Of a stretch of DNA of 51,538 nucleotides, positions 34,701-42,439 are shown piece after piece. The notes beneath the pieces were generated by a model. It was given only the letters and a program-made list of their open reading frames with translations. It made no database searches and was not told where the DNA came from. The translations under genes and the position numbers were made by a program. Origin of the DNA: a virus; the IMG/VR virus record IMGVR_UViG_3300042261_000360, positions 1-51,538 of that record; one strand, written 5' to 3'. Position 1 is the first letter of the stretch, and every line of letters begins with the position of its first letter.

Positions 34701-35845
34701 GGGTTAGCTGTATATCTCCAGACTACACTGCCGTCTGAAACTGTAGTTGTTTCATCAACTGTGGTATTACTTAAACTGGCTGGTTCAGATGCACCACTGG
34801 CGCCTGATTGAATACATTCAAAATAGCGTATGGTAGATGAACTAACATTACTATAGACCAGGTCATTGACTTCATAGGCCGTGGTTGCTGCCCAGACTCC
34901 ACGCTGATTGTCTCTGGCTTCGCGAACCTCAAATTTAAAATCTTCAACTACATAGTTGCCGCTTTCGTCAAAAGTTCTGCGAGCCAGGGTTTCCTGTAGT
35001 ATGTTGTACTGACTGCCATTGATGATCTGCTGAACAACACCTTCTTCGATGCGAATTAATTCAAAGAAGTTTTCGGGTTGTTCATCCAGTCCACACTGCA
35101 CAAAATCAATGTCAATTTTATATCTATGTGCACCTGGAGCCGCATAGTTTGGAGTTCCAGTTGCATTATCATATAATGTAGAATCAGTGTCTGCTGTTAC
35201 TATGCTCTCGGTATACTGTATACCAATTCTGGTATTGATATCACTGATGGTATCAGCATAGGTTTTAACACTGATGCTGGTAGCTGCTACCTGAGCAAAA
35301 TGCTTGGCAACATAATAGATACCATCATTGATAAAAGCATAGGCACTGCGACCTGAATAGTCTGTTCCACCCTGTACGGTTAGAGTTTTGGTTGAATCGT
35401 CGGTGAGGTAAATAGTTGAATTGGCAGCAAATACCTTGTCGGTTGCGCCACCAGCATTCTCATTGGCAGTTGTATATAATAGAATTAATGTAATTGGATC
35501 AGATACAGTTGCTGCTCTGGCCAATAATACTCTGGCTATAACACCAGTACCATCGCTAGCTGAGCTAACAAATTTATCTTCTAGATCAGCCAGGCTCAGA
35601 GAACCTAGATTGGTTGAGGAAATTTTAAGGTAATTAACTTTGTCATTGTACTGTACGTTGCCAGGTATGACCATGCTGCCGTCTTTGAATAAATGATCAC
35701 CTACTTTGCTTACCTGATTTTGCAGTATGCTCTGCAGCTGATTCATTTCACGAGTCTGTACAGCTACTCCTGGACGAAATAGAATCTTGTAGTAATCATT
35801 CTGTTCGTCAAAATCGTCATAGTACGGGGTGATATTAAAATCCAT
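28778..35845 (-). CDS. DUF4815-type baseplate/fibre-network protein, giant
   Basis: This 2355-residue protein begins MDFNITPYYDDFDEQNDYYK and continues with the characteristic FRPGVAVQTREMNQLQSILQ (about 25-45), the hallmark of DUF4815 in T4-like marine phages. The middle contains two or three small beta units (such as FQSEFRVGDTVWL). Further on it has FLGRKESIFLDRSGTFYNV (about 1100), a helical stretch (NVEKRVTNLENVTSLNLLEA), WVYDYGWYHARLNPKDYETY (about 1490) and PDQYVNGAFISDVDLFFAQK (about 1670-1690). The C-terminal 400 residues are jelly-roll-like. T4 gp9 to gp12 are absent here, so this protein probably takes over some wedge-periphery and fibre-anchoring tasks of gp10. That functional equation is inference. 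The start has AAGG upstream and a late-promoter core 34 bases away. Confidence 0.78.
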   Translation of the reverse strand: MDFNITPYYDDFDEQNDYYKILFRPGVAVQTREMNQLQSILQNQVSKVGDHLFKDGSMVIPGNVQYNDKVNYLKISSTNLGSLSLADLEDKFVSSASDGTGVIARVLLARAATVSDPITLILLYTTANENAGGATDKVFAANSTIYLTDDSTKTLTVQGGTDYSGRSAYAFINDGIYYVAKHFAQVAATSISVKTYADTISDINTRIGIQYTESIVTADTDSTLYDNATGTPNYAAPGAHRYKIDIDFVQCGLDEQPENFFELIRIEEGVVQQIINGSQYNILQETLARRTFDESGNYVVEDFKFEVREARDNQRGVWAATTAYEVNDLVYSNVSSSTIRYFECIQSGASGASEPASLSNTTVDETTTVSDGSVVWRYTANPIGNRGLTAAGSSSNLVAVFGKGKAYISGYEIPKLVNTNVTISKARETRLDNNRSMPLNLGNYIYVNKNYSYGIPDVSTIPPVALFDRVVGNRNIQKFGYGQQVGTARINWIEPDARGGLKVSLSDINMKAGKGFDRDVNSLVVFDTTTSITQTSYTLTGNIKYAGNATSAFLVTGTVFNAASTSVGGQVFTAVTGTLTAFQQELVVGDTITIGASSSWATISSWTVASITNQTSMIIYGPAIATAVANTSLYIRFAPQTVFGHATGAAVSTRFQSEFRVGDTVWLGVANAATTGTVISITNENRMIVSSNQQTLLAGTSIGAYYAGRTATFAADVWGNYQIGVNARKLTGTYQLLDYSGGTTVAQAHSALRIQGSNDAKMLSELNANDYVDINGQRIFVTKVSSNTVAFGINLDLATVSGNTTQFPAFRVNNNINETSSNTLLFPVANATSSIVDNLYTVYKVYSASGLSGLSSVTVTLASASGNAAAEALATTDPTAYFVAQDIISNLSTPLPVNSIGQVGQNVTITVLGTFSSNTAKIIVPVVRSAANNTVLGRVKSKTYTASVYDDFLGTSSATRTSLPLSKNDIFKIVKIFQATSFTTSWDAVTQAAATDVTSRYILDNGQRDCFYDFGAVKLKPGMPPASGSLRVYYDYFDHGTGDFFARSSYSNNTHPYEKIPTYKGFNLGDVLDFRSKITDTATGLGSNSSPPRFGTNFVADISFYLGRKESIFLDRSGTFYNVSGVSDTAPEYPKLADTVNAVKLYDLSLQPYTRSANEPAVSSTKYENRRFTMKDIGNVEKRVTNLENVTSLNLLEAKTKNLQIRDNLDSTLERYKTGFFVDNFTDLSNTEITGDGRFSMDINRNIVQPNLVVNTIPLVEKINYTASLFTSSELVGLRSARSTENYAVTGDLMTLKYTTSTVLSQLLATTSIAVAPFLTASFLGNLKIVPEADIYETYTYTETYTASSSAPVTISESLNGGWSRYVDTIERVTNTLVSTSRGPTTLLPYCRAQSILWKATGLRPNAKYYTFFDDQHVESYMTGAVKLTFDNMPILEFNESRANAANEIPRHRSTHVSVDVKELTRGAALTTNLAYGLPTNTTWVYDYGWYHARLNPKDYETYLPSAATRDAFALAFAAGPCVFYYEGTGTNRKLVGSAVAAYQDATTLFLINARGKLSPSFIRTSGSYNYSSGQFYVGIDGSEVKRVNATVTAATALTQDTSGYLYSDSKGTVIAVLDLPNTDLVKFLSGRKPVVITDHPDNDPDDWTARATAEYYAQGTNVQITNNYITTKTYVQRYYDPIAQTFKLPDQYVNGAFISDVDLFFAQKPLTERAPIHLDIRVCDESGRPSSNDLVPGAAVTLYPEDVTVDATGQTATKFKFNQPVYLLPNKHYAIVPRCDTKNYRVWIATLGQPDIYTPSKTYATNALFGSLFKSQDGMLWTEDQMSDVKFKLNRCVFSTADAGGRAHVVSQPLTTEQLPNNPFTFVHGSNKIRVAHKNHGFASGDTVRLYSSYWAGQFALNNLAAINSIPVGEIFGTYVSSTLTSYQPAATDPVLTISDVSMDTYTVSVSSIAIISGGVTGVTSTIAGGTDVSGSKNIQYQLVKPRARTLTFQPTTLNLTGKMLRGVTYDTDANTPTVPYSWYNRALNFNDINALDSSVVLLSQLNESNRVDTSVTINAGGTSQVWKNSFIGVVTMSTTDDAVSPAIDLSTLYIDTFNQRIDNPTLATRLSAIGTAGTTSTILVSEVICTSNATVTFDGNYKTINTTTEGLFNNVVPGRYITVSGSSVSANNITSAGLLVLSVINNGKTLYVSSSAITTSTTSDSITIRQFNDFTEEITTVTGGTESKFITRIINLKIPASQIKMIVETCVPNAADFDIYYKTGASGSDFNNIIWTRFVAPNQPNANSSYATLVKSDIRGNFTDAEFNISAFDSTGTPVDLSPFTAFQLKLVMRSSNAARVPQFRNLRVIAHA

Positions 35846-35862
35846 GTTTTTACCTTAGTGTC

Positions 35863-37308
35863 TTAGAAGTTTATGACTATATTTATCTTTTCGTTCTGAC
35901 CTGCACTGCGTGTTACAGGTTGACGATAATCCAGATACAGCATCTGACCTGTATATGGATGAATTTCTGGCAGTGTGCCGGTTATACCGGTGCTGCTATT
36001 TACCAGCTGACTATATCCTGTACCAGTAATGGTCTCACCAGTGGTAAACTGATAGAGTTTCTTGGTGCCAGTTGTATCAATTCTTAAATCGCTGATGCTG
36101 CTAGGAACATCACTGTTAATAGGCTGTATGTATTCCAATCTGGTTGTACCAGAGCTTTGGAATACGCTAAGTCCAGTTGCCTGGCTATTACTGCCTGTGA
36201 GAACAATGTCATTGGCAGGCGCTGTAGTTGCACCCGAAGTCATGGTCAGTGTTCTTAATATTCTACCAGTATTGGTGCTGTATATGGTGCCTGCACCAGT
36301 TACTGTATAACCAACGCTGCTGTTATAGGTCAATGGATTTTTAACCAGAGCAACTGTTCTGAAATCCTGATTTACCGGGAAGTCGTTTTGTTCATAGCCT
36401 GTAACAGTTCCTGCAATCATGACATTATGAGCCATGGTTTCATAGACTAAATTACTGCCATGTCCACCAGTTGGAGCAATGACCGCAATGGCATTGGCTG
36501 TTGTTGGTGTACCACCGCCACTGAGCACAACCTTGGCCCAGGTATAGCCCGAACCAGCTGCTGTAACATCAATGCGTGTAATTACACCGCCGCTGGTAAC
36601 TGCAGTTGCAGCTGCACCAGTTCCATCACCATAGATGCTAACACTTGGAGTACCAGTATAACCACCGCCAGCACCAGTTACATAGATGACATCTATGCCG
36701 TTGACGTTGCTTACGCTGGTGGTTGTAGCCACAGGAATGTAATTGGCTGTTACGAAATCAGCATCAGCTGCTGTAATTGAATACAGGTATTTCCAGATAT
36801 AACCATCGGCTGTTTGCTGAGGAGCAGTACCTGTTGTTGTTGGTACAACTGTGCTGACTACACCAGTGGTTGAACTGCCATTACGGCCATTGTAAAGGCA
36901 TTTGTATACGGCACCGGTTGAAGTAACATAGACAATAAAATTACTATCACTTAGATCAAAATTGCTGTTTTCTGTGGCATCTGCACTATTGATGTTATGA
37001 CGATACATGTCATAGCGTGTTCCACTATGCCAGTTATTTCTAACCGTACAGAGTTTAACATCACTGTAATTTAACCGAACACCTGCCATGGCATCGCGCC
37101 AGAGTCCGTATTCGTTGTCATAATTATCTACTGGATTAGGTGGGTTATTATCGCTAACTGTTCCGCTTGCCTGCGCACTGAAATTAGTACTCAGTGTATT
37201 ATCCCAACTCTGTGGGCGACCCAGCACCAGATAGATGCTGTCTGTGGCAAACGTGCTGGCAAATCCAGACGCTGCAGAAACCCTAAATTTACTTGTAACA
37301 ATGGCCAT
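35863..37308 (-). CDS. gp8: gp8 baseplate wedge protein
   Basis: This 481-residue protein has the gp8 plan: N-terminal beta start (FRVSAASGFASTFATDSIYL, then LVLGRPQSWDN), the segment VDNYDNEYGLWRDAMAGVRL (about 60-80), the core YVTSTGAVYKCLYNGRNGSS and DGYIWKYLYSITAADAD, and the ending GQMLYLDYRQPVTRSAGQNE leading to INIVINF. T4 gp8 is shorter (334). The extra length comes partly from a glycine-rich repeat region (about 210-275) with two units of the type GGGYTGTPSVSIYGDGTGAA. In T4, gp8 dimers link gp7 and gp6 to gp10 at the periphery of the wedge. The gene has a GATAAATA core 25 bases upstream and GAGGA before the ATG. It lies next to the gp7-like gene as in T4. Confidence 0.86.
   Translation of the reverse strand: MAIVTSKFRVSAASGFASTFATDSIYLVLGRPQSWDNTLSTNFSAQASGTVSDNNPPNPVDNYDNEYGLWRDAMAGVRLNYSDVKLCTVRNNWHSGTRYDMYRHNINSADATENSNFDLSDSNFIVYVTSTGAVYKCLYNGRNGSSTTGVVSTVVPTTTGTAPQQTADGYIWKYLYSITAADADFVTANYIPVATTTSVSNVNGIDVIYVTGAGGGYTGTPSVSIYGDGTGAAATAVTSGGVITRIDVTAAGSGYTWAKVVLSGGGTPTTANAIAVIAPTGGHGSNLVYETMAHNVMIAGTVTGYEQNDFPVNQDFRTVALVKNPLTYNSSVGYTVTGAGTIYSTNTGRILRTLTMTSGATTAPANDIVLTGSNSQATGLSVFQSSGTTRLEYIQPINSDVPSSISDLRIDTTGTKKLYQFTTGETITGTGYSQLVNSSTGITGTLPEIHPYTGQMLYLDYRQPVTRSAGQNEKINIVINF
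35880..35887 (-). promoter_or_regulatory. late promoter core before the DUF4815 gene
   Basis: AGATAAATATAG lies in the last codons of gp8, 34 bases before the ATG at 35845. The leader has an AAGG sequence near the start codon. Its location inside coding sequence means chance occurrence cannot be excluded. Confidence 0.5.
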
Positions 37309-37333
37309 GCTATTTTCCTCGAAGTCTATGTTT

Positions 37334-37341
37334 TATTTATC
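37334..37341 (-). promoter_or_regulatory. late promoter core before gp8
   Basis: The gp7-like stop and this core are fused as TGATAAATA, with a 25-base leader that contains GAGGA before the gp8 ATG at 37308. This is a conventional spacing for a translated late transcript. Confidence 0.72.
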
Positions 37342-40159
37342 AAGAACCTATGGTGGTTATGGTGAAAAAGTCGTAATCTGATATATTTAGCGTAGAGTTT
37401 GAACTCACTGCTACGCTTATGTTTACAACACCAGTGGTCTGCTGATAATTATAGCTTTGAACAGCTAGATCATCCAGAGCATAGACATCATCATTCAGGG
37501 TAGTCTGAGAATTCTGTATGATTCTCATGATAACACTGGTGGTTGGACCTGGGCCATAGACCGTAATGCTGGTATTGTTAAATTGTCTGCTGGCTGGTAA
37601 TTTATAATAACTATCAACACCGGCAATCTTATAGAAAATGCTGGTGGTAAATGAATCTGTAAGTATTGGGCTTATGTAGACATTGCTGCTATCAACAATG
37701 TTAATAATGGTATAGGCTGTGGTTGCACTGGCACTGCTCAATGTAATTCTATCACCCAGATTAAACTGTGTTAGGAACTGTGTGCTAACACCAGTAAGAG
37801 TATTACCATTGGCACCGCCACTAACAGTACCAGTTCCAGTTGTCAGACCCAGATAGGTATCAACCACAGCTGGTGTAATATCTATGACATTGTTGTTTAC
37901 AATGTTAGTAATGGTATAACCCGTGGTCAAACTGCTGTTAATGGTAATGATATCACCAACATTTAACTGTGTGGCAAAAATAGTATTAACACCAGTAACT
38001 CGTGTACTGCCAGCCTGAGTCCAGATCTTACCACTGACACTGGTTGTACCATAGGTCCAGAGGTTGCTGGTGCTGCCAATCCAGAGTTTATGAGCTGTAT
38101 ACCAGTTGGCTCCGGCATCCAGACTGATCTGAATTTCTAAATCTTCACCTGCATCAGGTATTTCGCCGCCGTTGTAGTTATCACCAACTATGTATTTTAA
38201 GCTGGCATCAAGCTGAGCACAATTGGTAAATGTTGGTGTTCTAATGAACCTGCTCTGACTGGTGGTTCCATTGAACACAAAAGCATTGCTGCTGAATGCA
38301 TAGAATGAACTAGCATTGCTGGTAAATCTTATGGCGCTGGCAGTTGCACCACTCCAGCTGGCTATGAGTCCTGTGGCTGTTATGTTGTCGGTATTAAAGG
38401 TTTCGGTTAAACTGGTATTTAACTGCTGTGACTGATCCACGGCAAAGCGTATGGATAAACGATCATAGCTGGTGCCTCGTTCCCAGTTATAGGGTTTGAA
38501 TACAATCTGGCCGGTCTGACCCGAGATGCTGGTAGCCGTAAATGACTGATCTGGTGTTAGATTAGCAGATATGCTATTGCTACTATGGAAGTAGATTAAA
38601 CTATTGTAGTTTAAGCTGTCATTCAAAGCTATGGCTTTATAATTGCGCTGAGATTCAGAACCAAAATAAGGTATTACGGCTACATTGCTGCTAAAACTAA
38701 CAACGACTGCATTGGAACTTTCACCGGCTGGGCTATTGCCCTGTGATGTTTTTGCCCAGTTAACTACTAGTATCATGCTGCCAACGCTAGTGGCATTGTC
38801 CAAAGCCGAACTATATCTGAGTGTCTGACTGCTAAAACTGGTCAACAAGGTTCCAGCAACTGCTATGCTGCTGGCTGCTTTGTAGCGTGTTGTTACTATG
38901 CTGGTATTAACATCTCTGGGCCAGGCAATTAGTTGCTGATTTAAATTGACTGATCGACTAAACTTATCAAAGCTAGGACCTTCGGGTCTGGTAATTTCTG
39001 TTATGGTATAACCGTCATTGAGCAGTTGCAGTGCCCAGGTAATGTTTTCACCTGGATAATCATAGCTGGCTGAGCGCGTTATGGCACCTATGCTGGTATA
39101 GGTAACAGTTGTAAATCCTGTTGTTGTAGCCACCTGTGTGGTACTGGTGCCAGTCTGTTCGTCGGCGGTTCTGTCAAAGGTATAGGTAGGTGCTGTTAGA
39201 TAGGTTTTTTCAACAGGTATCTTAATGGTGCTGCTAACAACAGTATTGATACCTATGCTGGTTACATTGCCTGTGCTAAAGTCTGCAATGTCATCGGTGT
39301 TGTAGTCATTGAATATGACCGTGCCAGCTGGATGTATCTGTTTTAAAACATGATCGGCCCAGAGCTCACGATCTGTATGGCTGCGAATAACATAGCTAAA
39401 TTGCTGATAGTATAGACTATCCTGTAATACCTGATCGTTGCTTAGCTGACTGCGACTATTTCTATATACACCTGGTGCAGTGCTGGCAGTGCCTACGGAA
39501 CTAACTGAAACTATGCTGCTGGTTGCCAGAGTATGATCATAATAGATGCCTCGTATGGTTTCGCCACTGCTAAAACTACCAATCCAGCTAGCTGGTTGTA
39601 ATACCAGATCATAATAGTCATTGGCGCCCAGAGCGTTTAGTTTGATAACACGATCAACCACAGCATAGGCACTGCTGGTTAAACCAGTTACATAGGTATG
39701 TTCTAGATTGTATGGATCGCCTGCATTCTTTCTGACTCTGACAGTTGTTTCTTTATAATAATCACCATCACTGGTATTAAAAAGCGCATTACGCGGATAA
39801 TGAACTTCTATTTCATCGTCAAAGAAGGCTCGGAAAAATATGCGAAAACTTTCTGGGCTGCCCTTGAGCTGATAGAATTGACGAAAGTATTTTACCAGCA
39901 GGCCTGGATCAGCTGCAGTATTATCTGGTAGACCAGGCATGTAGGTATGTAGGAATTGCTTGGCTAAATCTGTTGCTGTTGTATCAACATCGCGATTTAA
40001 CTGCAGATTCTGTATGGTGGTCTGTACACCAGTGCTGGTATTTTGCAGATAATCAAAATACTTGGTAACAAAGATAACAAAAATTGGAAAGTATTCCTGA
40101 ACATAATCAGGTATCTGATCCGCCAATAAATGCGTTATTTTTTGATTGGTATCAGTCAT
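37340..40159 (-). CDS. gp7: gp7-like baseplate wedge protein
   Basis: This 939-residue protein occupies the place of gp7 between gp6 and gp8 and is close to T4 gp7 (1032) in length. The N-terminal 160 residues (LLADQIPDYVQEYFPIFVIF, FVTKYFDYLQN, then LKGSPESFRIFFRAFFDDEI, then EVHYPRNALF) match a conserved N-terminal part of large wedge-associated proteins in cyanophages and other T4 relatives, as I recall. The middle carries beta and collagen-like exposures (EDLEIQISLDAGANWYTAHK). Residues about 720-860 hold a tandem pair of a small domain (TGVNTIFATQLNVGDIITI and TGVSTQFLTQFNLGDRITL). Its start overlaps the gp6 stop and its TGA stop overlaps the gp8 promoter core. Assignment as gp7 rests more on position than on direct similarity. 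Confidence 0.65.
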   Translation of the reverse strand: MTDTNQKITHLLADQIPDYVQEYFPIFVIFVTKYFDYLQNTSTGVQTTIQNLQLNRDVDTTATDLAKQFLHTYMPGLPDNTAADPGLLVKYFRQFYQLKGSPESFRIFFRAFFDDEIEVHYPRNALFNTSDGDYYKETTVRVRKNAGDPYNLEHTYVTGLTSSAYAVVDRVIKLNALGANDYYDLVLQPASWIGSFSSGETIRGIYYDHTLATSSIVSVSSVGTASTAPGVYRNSRSQLSNDQVLQDSLYYQQFSYVIRSHTDRELWADHVLKQIHPAGTVIFNDYNTDDIADFSTGNVTSIGINTVVSSTIKIPVEKTYLTAPTYTFDRTADEQTGTSTTQVATTTGFTTVTYTSIGAITRSASYDYPGENITWALQLLNDGYTITEITRPEGPSFDKFSRSVNLNQQLIAWPRDVNTSIVTTRYKAASSIAVAGTLLTSFSSQTLRYSSALDNATSVGSMILVVNWAKTSQGNSPAGESSNAVVVSFSSNVAVIPYFGSESQRNYKAIALNDSLNYNSLIYFHSSNSISANLTPDQSFTATSISGQTGQIVFKPYNWERGTSYDRLSIRFAVDQSQQLNTSLTETFNTDNITATGLIASWSGATASAIRFTSNASSFYAFSSNAFVFNGTTSQSRFIRTPTFTNCAQLDASLKYIVGDNYNGGEIPDAGEDLEIQISLDAGANWYTAHKLWIGSTSNLWTYGTTSVSGKIWTQAGSTRVTGVNTIFATQLNVGDIITINSSLTTGYTITNIVNNNVIDITPAVVDTYLGLTTGTGTVSGGANGNTLTGVSTQFLTQFNLGDRITLSSASATTAYTIINIVDSSNVYISPILTDSFTTSIFYKIAGVDSYYKLPASRQFNNTSITVYGPGPTTSVIMRIIQNSQTTLNDDVYALDDLAVQSYNYQQTTGVVNISVAVSSNSTLNISDYDFFTITTIGS

Positions 40160-42021
40160 TAATTATTTACCGCTGTTACATTGATGGTTATGCCATTTTT
40201 TCTTGCTGATGCTGTGTCAGCAGTACTGTCATCTAGTACTAGAATTTCGTTAAAGTCTGGATAAATGTCACCAACGCTTTCCTGTGGATAGGCATAAAGA
40301 TAAAACTGAGTAGAAGTTCCCAGATACCCATCCAGTGTCAATCTGGCAGAAGCATTGAATGTAATTTCACCTGTGCCATAGTTTACAGTAGCAACATTGT
40401 CTTCTACAACAATACCAGTGTTTAGATCAAAAGTCTGTAACACACCAGTGCCTTCATAGTCTGGTGGCGATTCTGATGGTACATCTCTAAGCTGAGCTGG
40501 TACACTGACACCATCTACGGTAAAATAAAAATAACTGCTGCGAATTTCATTAGGATGTGGTTTTATAGGTAATTGTAGTGTGCTAATGCCTTCGACTCGT
40601 ACACCTGGAACTGCAGGTATGCGTTTGCTAAGAAAGAATTTAACATTGGCACTAAGTATGGCATCGTCAATGTTCATGATCTGTTCTTCTAGTTGACTAT
40701 GATAAAAATTAGCTGTAAATTTGCTAAGATTATCGGCCATGAATGTTTCAATAACTGTATTGGCCAAGCCGCTGATTTCATTGCTGGTTCTGGTAGTGCG
40801 AGTGCTGACATAGCGAATATCAACTGTAAATCCTACATAGGTATAGTTTGGATCAACAAATTCATAGCTGGCAGTCATGATGCCTCGTGGTGTTAGAACA
40901 TCATTAACGATTCTGGTTTTTTCTGCGTCTGTTAGTACATAACCTGTTTTAGGTTTGATGCTAATAAATGATGTTCCATACTTGGGTGGATTGTTGTTTT
41001 CACCACCCCAGACATTAACGCTGTCTGCGCCTGGAACTGCATCAGCAATTAATGTAGCGTGATCTGCAGCAGTAACTGCCCGACCCTGAGCTGTATAATT
41101 ATTGATGCTGCGGAAACGCACAGATTCTGTACTTTCTTTATCAGCACCGCCGCTGGGTTTGGTAATGGTGGTTATGGTTCTGTCATTGCTGATTTCACCA
41201 GCTATGCTGTTGGTGCTCCAGCCCACGGTTAGGTTGTTGCTTACATTGGCATCAGCACCATCAGTGATTAAATAACTGATCTTTATGACATCATTTTGAC
41301 TGAGTTGCTGACCTAGTACATTATCGCCAAAGAATATTTCATAGTAACCTCGGGTATTTTCCTGTAAAAAGAACACCTTGCTGGTTTCATCTATGGCCTG
41401 TAAATCTGTTGCCTGAGTCCAGACATCACTAAAACTACCTACACCACCGTACTGTATGGCTACCTGTATGGTGTTGGTATCTATGTCCAGATTAGGAATT
41501 TCATACTTGGTAGTTGGACCAGGTGTTGCTCCCACGGTCCAGTAGTATTCTAGTTTACGACCCTGATAGAGTTTAACACCACTAAAGGTATATACACCAG
41601 AACTAGGTGTAGTTGAATAGCTATTGATGTTAAAGAAATTATAGGCTGTTCCGTCTATGTTGGTAGTAAATTGTGTATAGGGTTCCAGAGTCAGATAGTT
41701 TGGTGTGCTAGTGGTATTCTGTACGCTTACATCAACCACAGCCGTAGCTGCTCTGCGACTGCGAGGTATGTAGTTTAGGTGCTTGGCCAGGCTGACTACA
41801 CTGCTGCGTTTAAGAGCTGTATCTAGGAACATTTCATTGCTGACCATGTTGGCTAACACTGCATTGTAGTGTGTGTTATAGGCCAGTATGTCCATGAGCA
41901 CACTCAGGTTACTGGCATCAAAGTCATAGTCTGTAAACTGACTCTGAGCTCTTAGATAGGTTTTTATATTCTCTTTGATGGTATCAAAGTCTAATTCGGT
42001 AACTCGAACGTTATTGGCCAT
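40159..42021 (-). CDS. gp6: gp6 baseplate wedge protein
   Basis: This 620-residue protein is close to T4 gp6 (660). It has the typical N-terminus (TELDFDTIKENIKTYLRAQS, then DYDFDASNLSVLMDILAYNT, HYNAVLANMVSNEMFLDTAL), which belongs to the gpJ/gp6 baseplate family, and the core with SVVSLAKHLNYIPRSRRAAT (about 80). Further on are YEIFFGDNVLGQQLSQNDVI, RFRSINNYTAQGRAVTAADH and VWGGENNNPPKYGTSFISIK (about 350-370), characteristic marks of this family. Gp6 dimers form the inner iris ring of the baseplate with gp25 and gp53. The start overlaps the gp25 stop (TAATG) and the stop overlaps the gp7-like start. Nothing odd was seen. Confidence 0.93.
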   Translation of the reverse strand: MANNVRVTELDFDTIKENIKTYLRAQSQFTDYDFDASNLSVLMDILAYNTHYNAVLANMVSNEMFLDTALKRSSVVSLAKHLNYIPRSRRAATAVVDVSVQNTTSTPNYLTLEPYTQFTTNIDGTAYNFFNINSYSTTPSSGVYTFSGVKLYQGRKLEYYWTVGATPGPTTKYEIPNLDIDTNTIQVAIQYGGVGSFSDVWTQATDLQAIDETSKVFFLQENTRGYYEIFFGDNVLGQQLSQNDVIKISYLITDGADANVSNNLTVGWSTNSIAGEISNDRTITTITKPSGGADKESTESVRFRSINNYTAQGRAVTAADHATLIADAVPGADSVNVWGGENNNPPKYGTSFISIKPKTGYVLTDAEKTRIVNDVLTPRGIMTASYEFVDPNYTYVGFTVDIRYVSTRTTRTSNEISGLANTVIETFMADNLSKFTANFYHSQLEEQIMNIDDAILSANVKFFLSKRIPAVPGVRVEGISTLQLPIKPHPNEIRSSYFYFTVDGVSVPAQLRDVPSESPPDYEGTGVLQTFDLNTGIVVEDNVATVNYGTGEITFNASARLTLDGYLGTSTQFYLYAYPQESVGDIYPDFNEILVLDDSTADTASARKNGITINVTAVNN

Positions 42022-42410
42022 TATCGTACTCGGGTAAATTTAGTTGTAAATATCGCAGGCGTCTGCGTGTTTTTAATTATGAATTCAACACTGATGTACA
42101 TGTCGTTGCTTTCGCTGGGTGTTATCTGTACAGACACGAGCTGAACTCTGGGTTCATATTTAACTATGGCATCTTCTATGACTCGCTGAGCCACAATCAA
42201 TGTCAAAGGATCCATGTTTTCAAACAATAAATTCTGTAGCTGACAGCCTAGATCGGGCTGAAATGGTCGCTCATAGTTTTTAGTAAAGATCAGGTTGCGA
42301 AGCGCGCCACGTATGGCATTTTCGTCAGTTTTCGTAGCTACATCGCGAGTGCGAGGATTGTAGCCAAAAGCTGCATCTAGGTCTGAATATGATCGGGTTG
42401 AGCGTGCCAT
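42021..42410 (-). CDS. gp25: gp25 baseplate wedge protein
   Basis: This 129-residue protein matches T4 gp25 (132) in length and plan. The N-terminal half has DLDAAFGYNPRTRDVATKTD and AIRGALRNLIFTKNYERPFQ, and the centre has the conserved PDLGCQLQNLLFENMDPLTL segment that gives the family its PFxPxxGxxL..lLFe signature. The C-terminus is a beta sheet with YISVEFIIKNTQTPAIFTTK. The family is related to phage P2 gpW and to TssE of type VI secretion systems. It joins gp6 and gp53 in the wedge core. Here gp25 directly precedes gp6, as in cyanophages, unlike T4 where it is remote. A GATAAATA core lies only 5 bases before the ATG and no ribosome-binding sequence is seen. Confidence 0.94.
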   Translation of the reverse strand: MARSTRSYSDLDAAFGYNPRTRDVATKTDENAIRGALRNLIFTKNYERPFQPDLGCQLQNLLFENMDPLTLIVAQRVIEDAIVKYEPRVQLVSVQITPSESNDMYISVEFIIKNTQTPAIFTTKFTRVR

Positions 42411-42415
42411 AAGTT

Positions 42416-42423
42416 TATTTATC
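42416..42423 (-). promoter_or_regulatory. late promoter core before gp25
   Basis: AGATAAATAA on the minus strand ends 5 bases before the gp25 ATG at 42410. It lies in one of the few intergenic gaps (42411-42439), and there is no ribosome-binding sequence between it and the start. Confidence 0.65.
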
Positions 42424-42439
42424 TGTTTTCTTTATGATT

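Noticed and set aside
28791-35633. Plus-strand open frames opposite the DUF4815 gene
   Set aside because: They mirror a strong coding frame, lack promoters or ribosome sites and have no recognisable domains.
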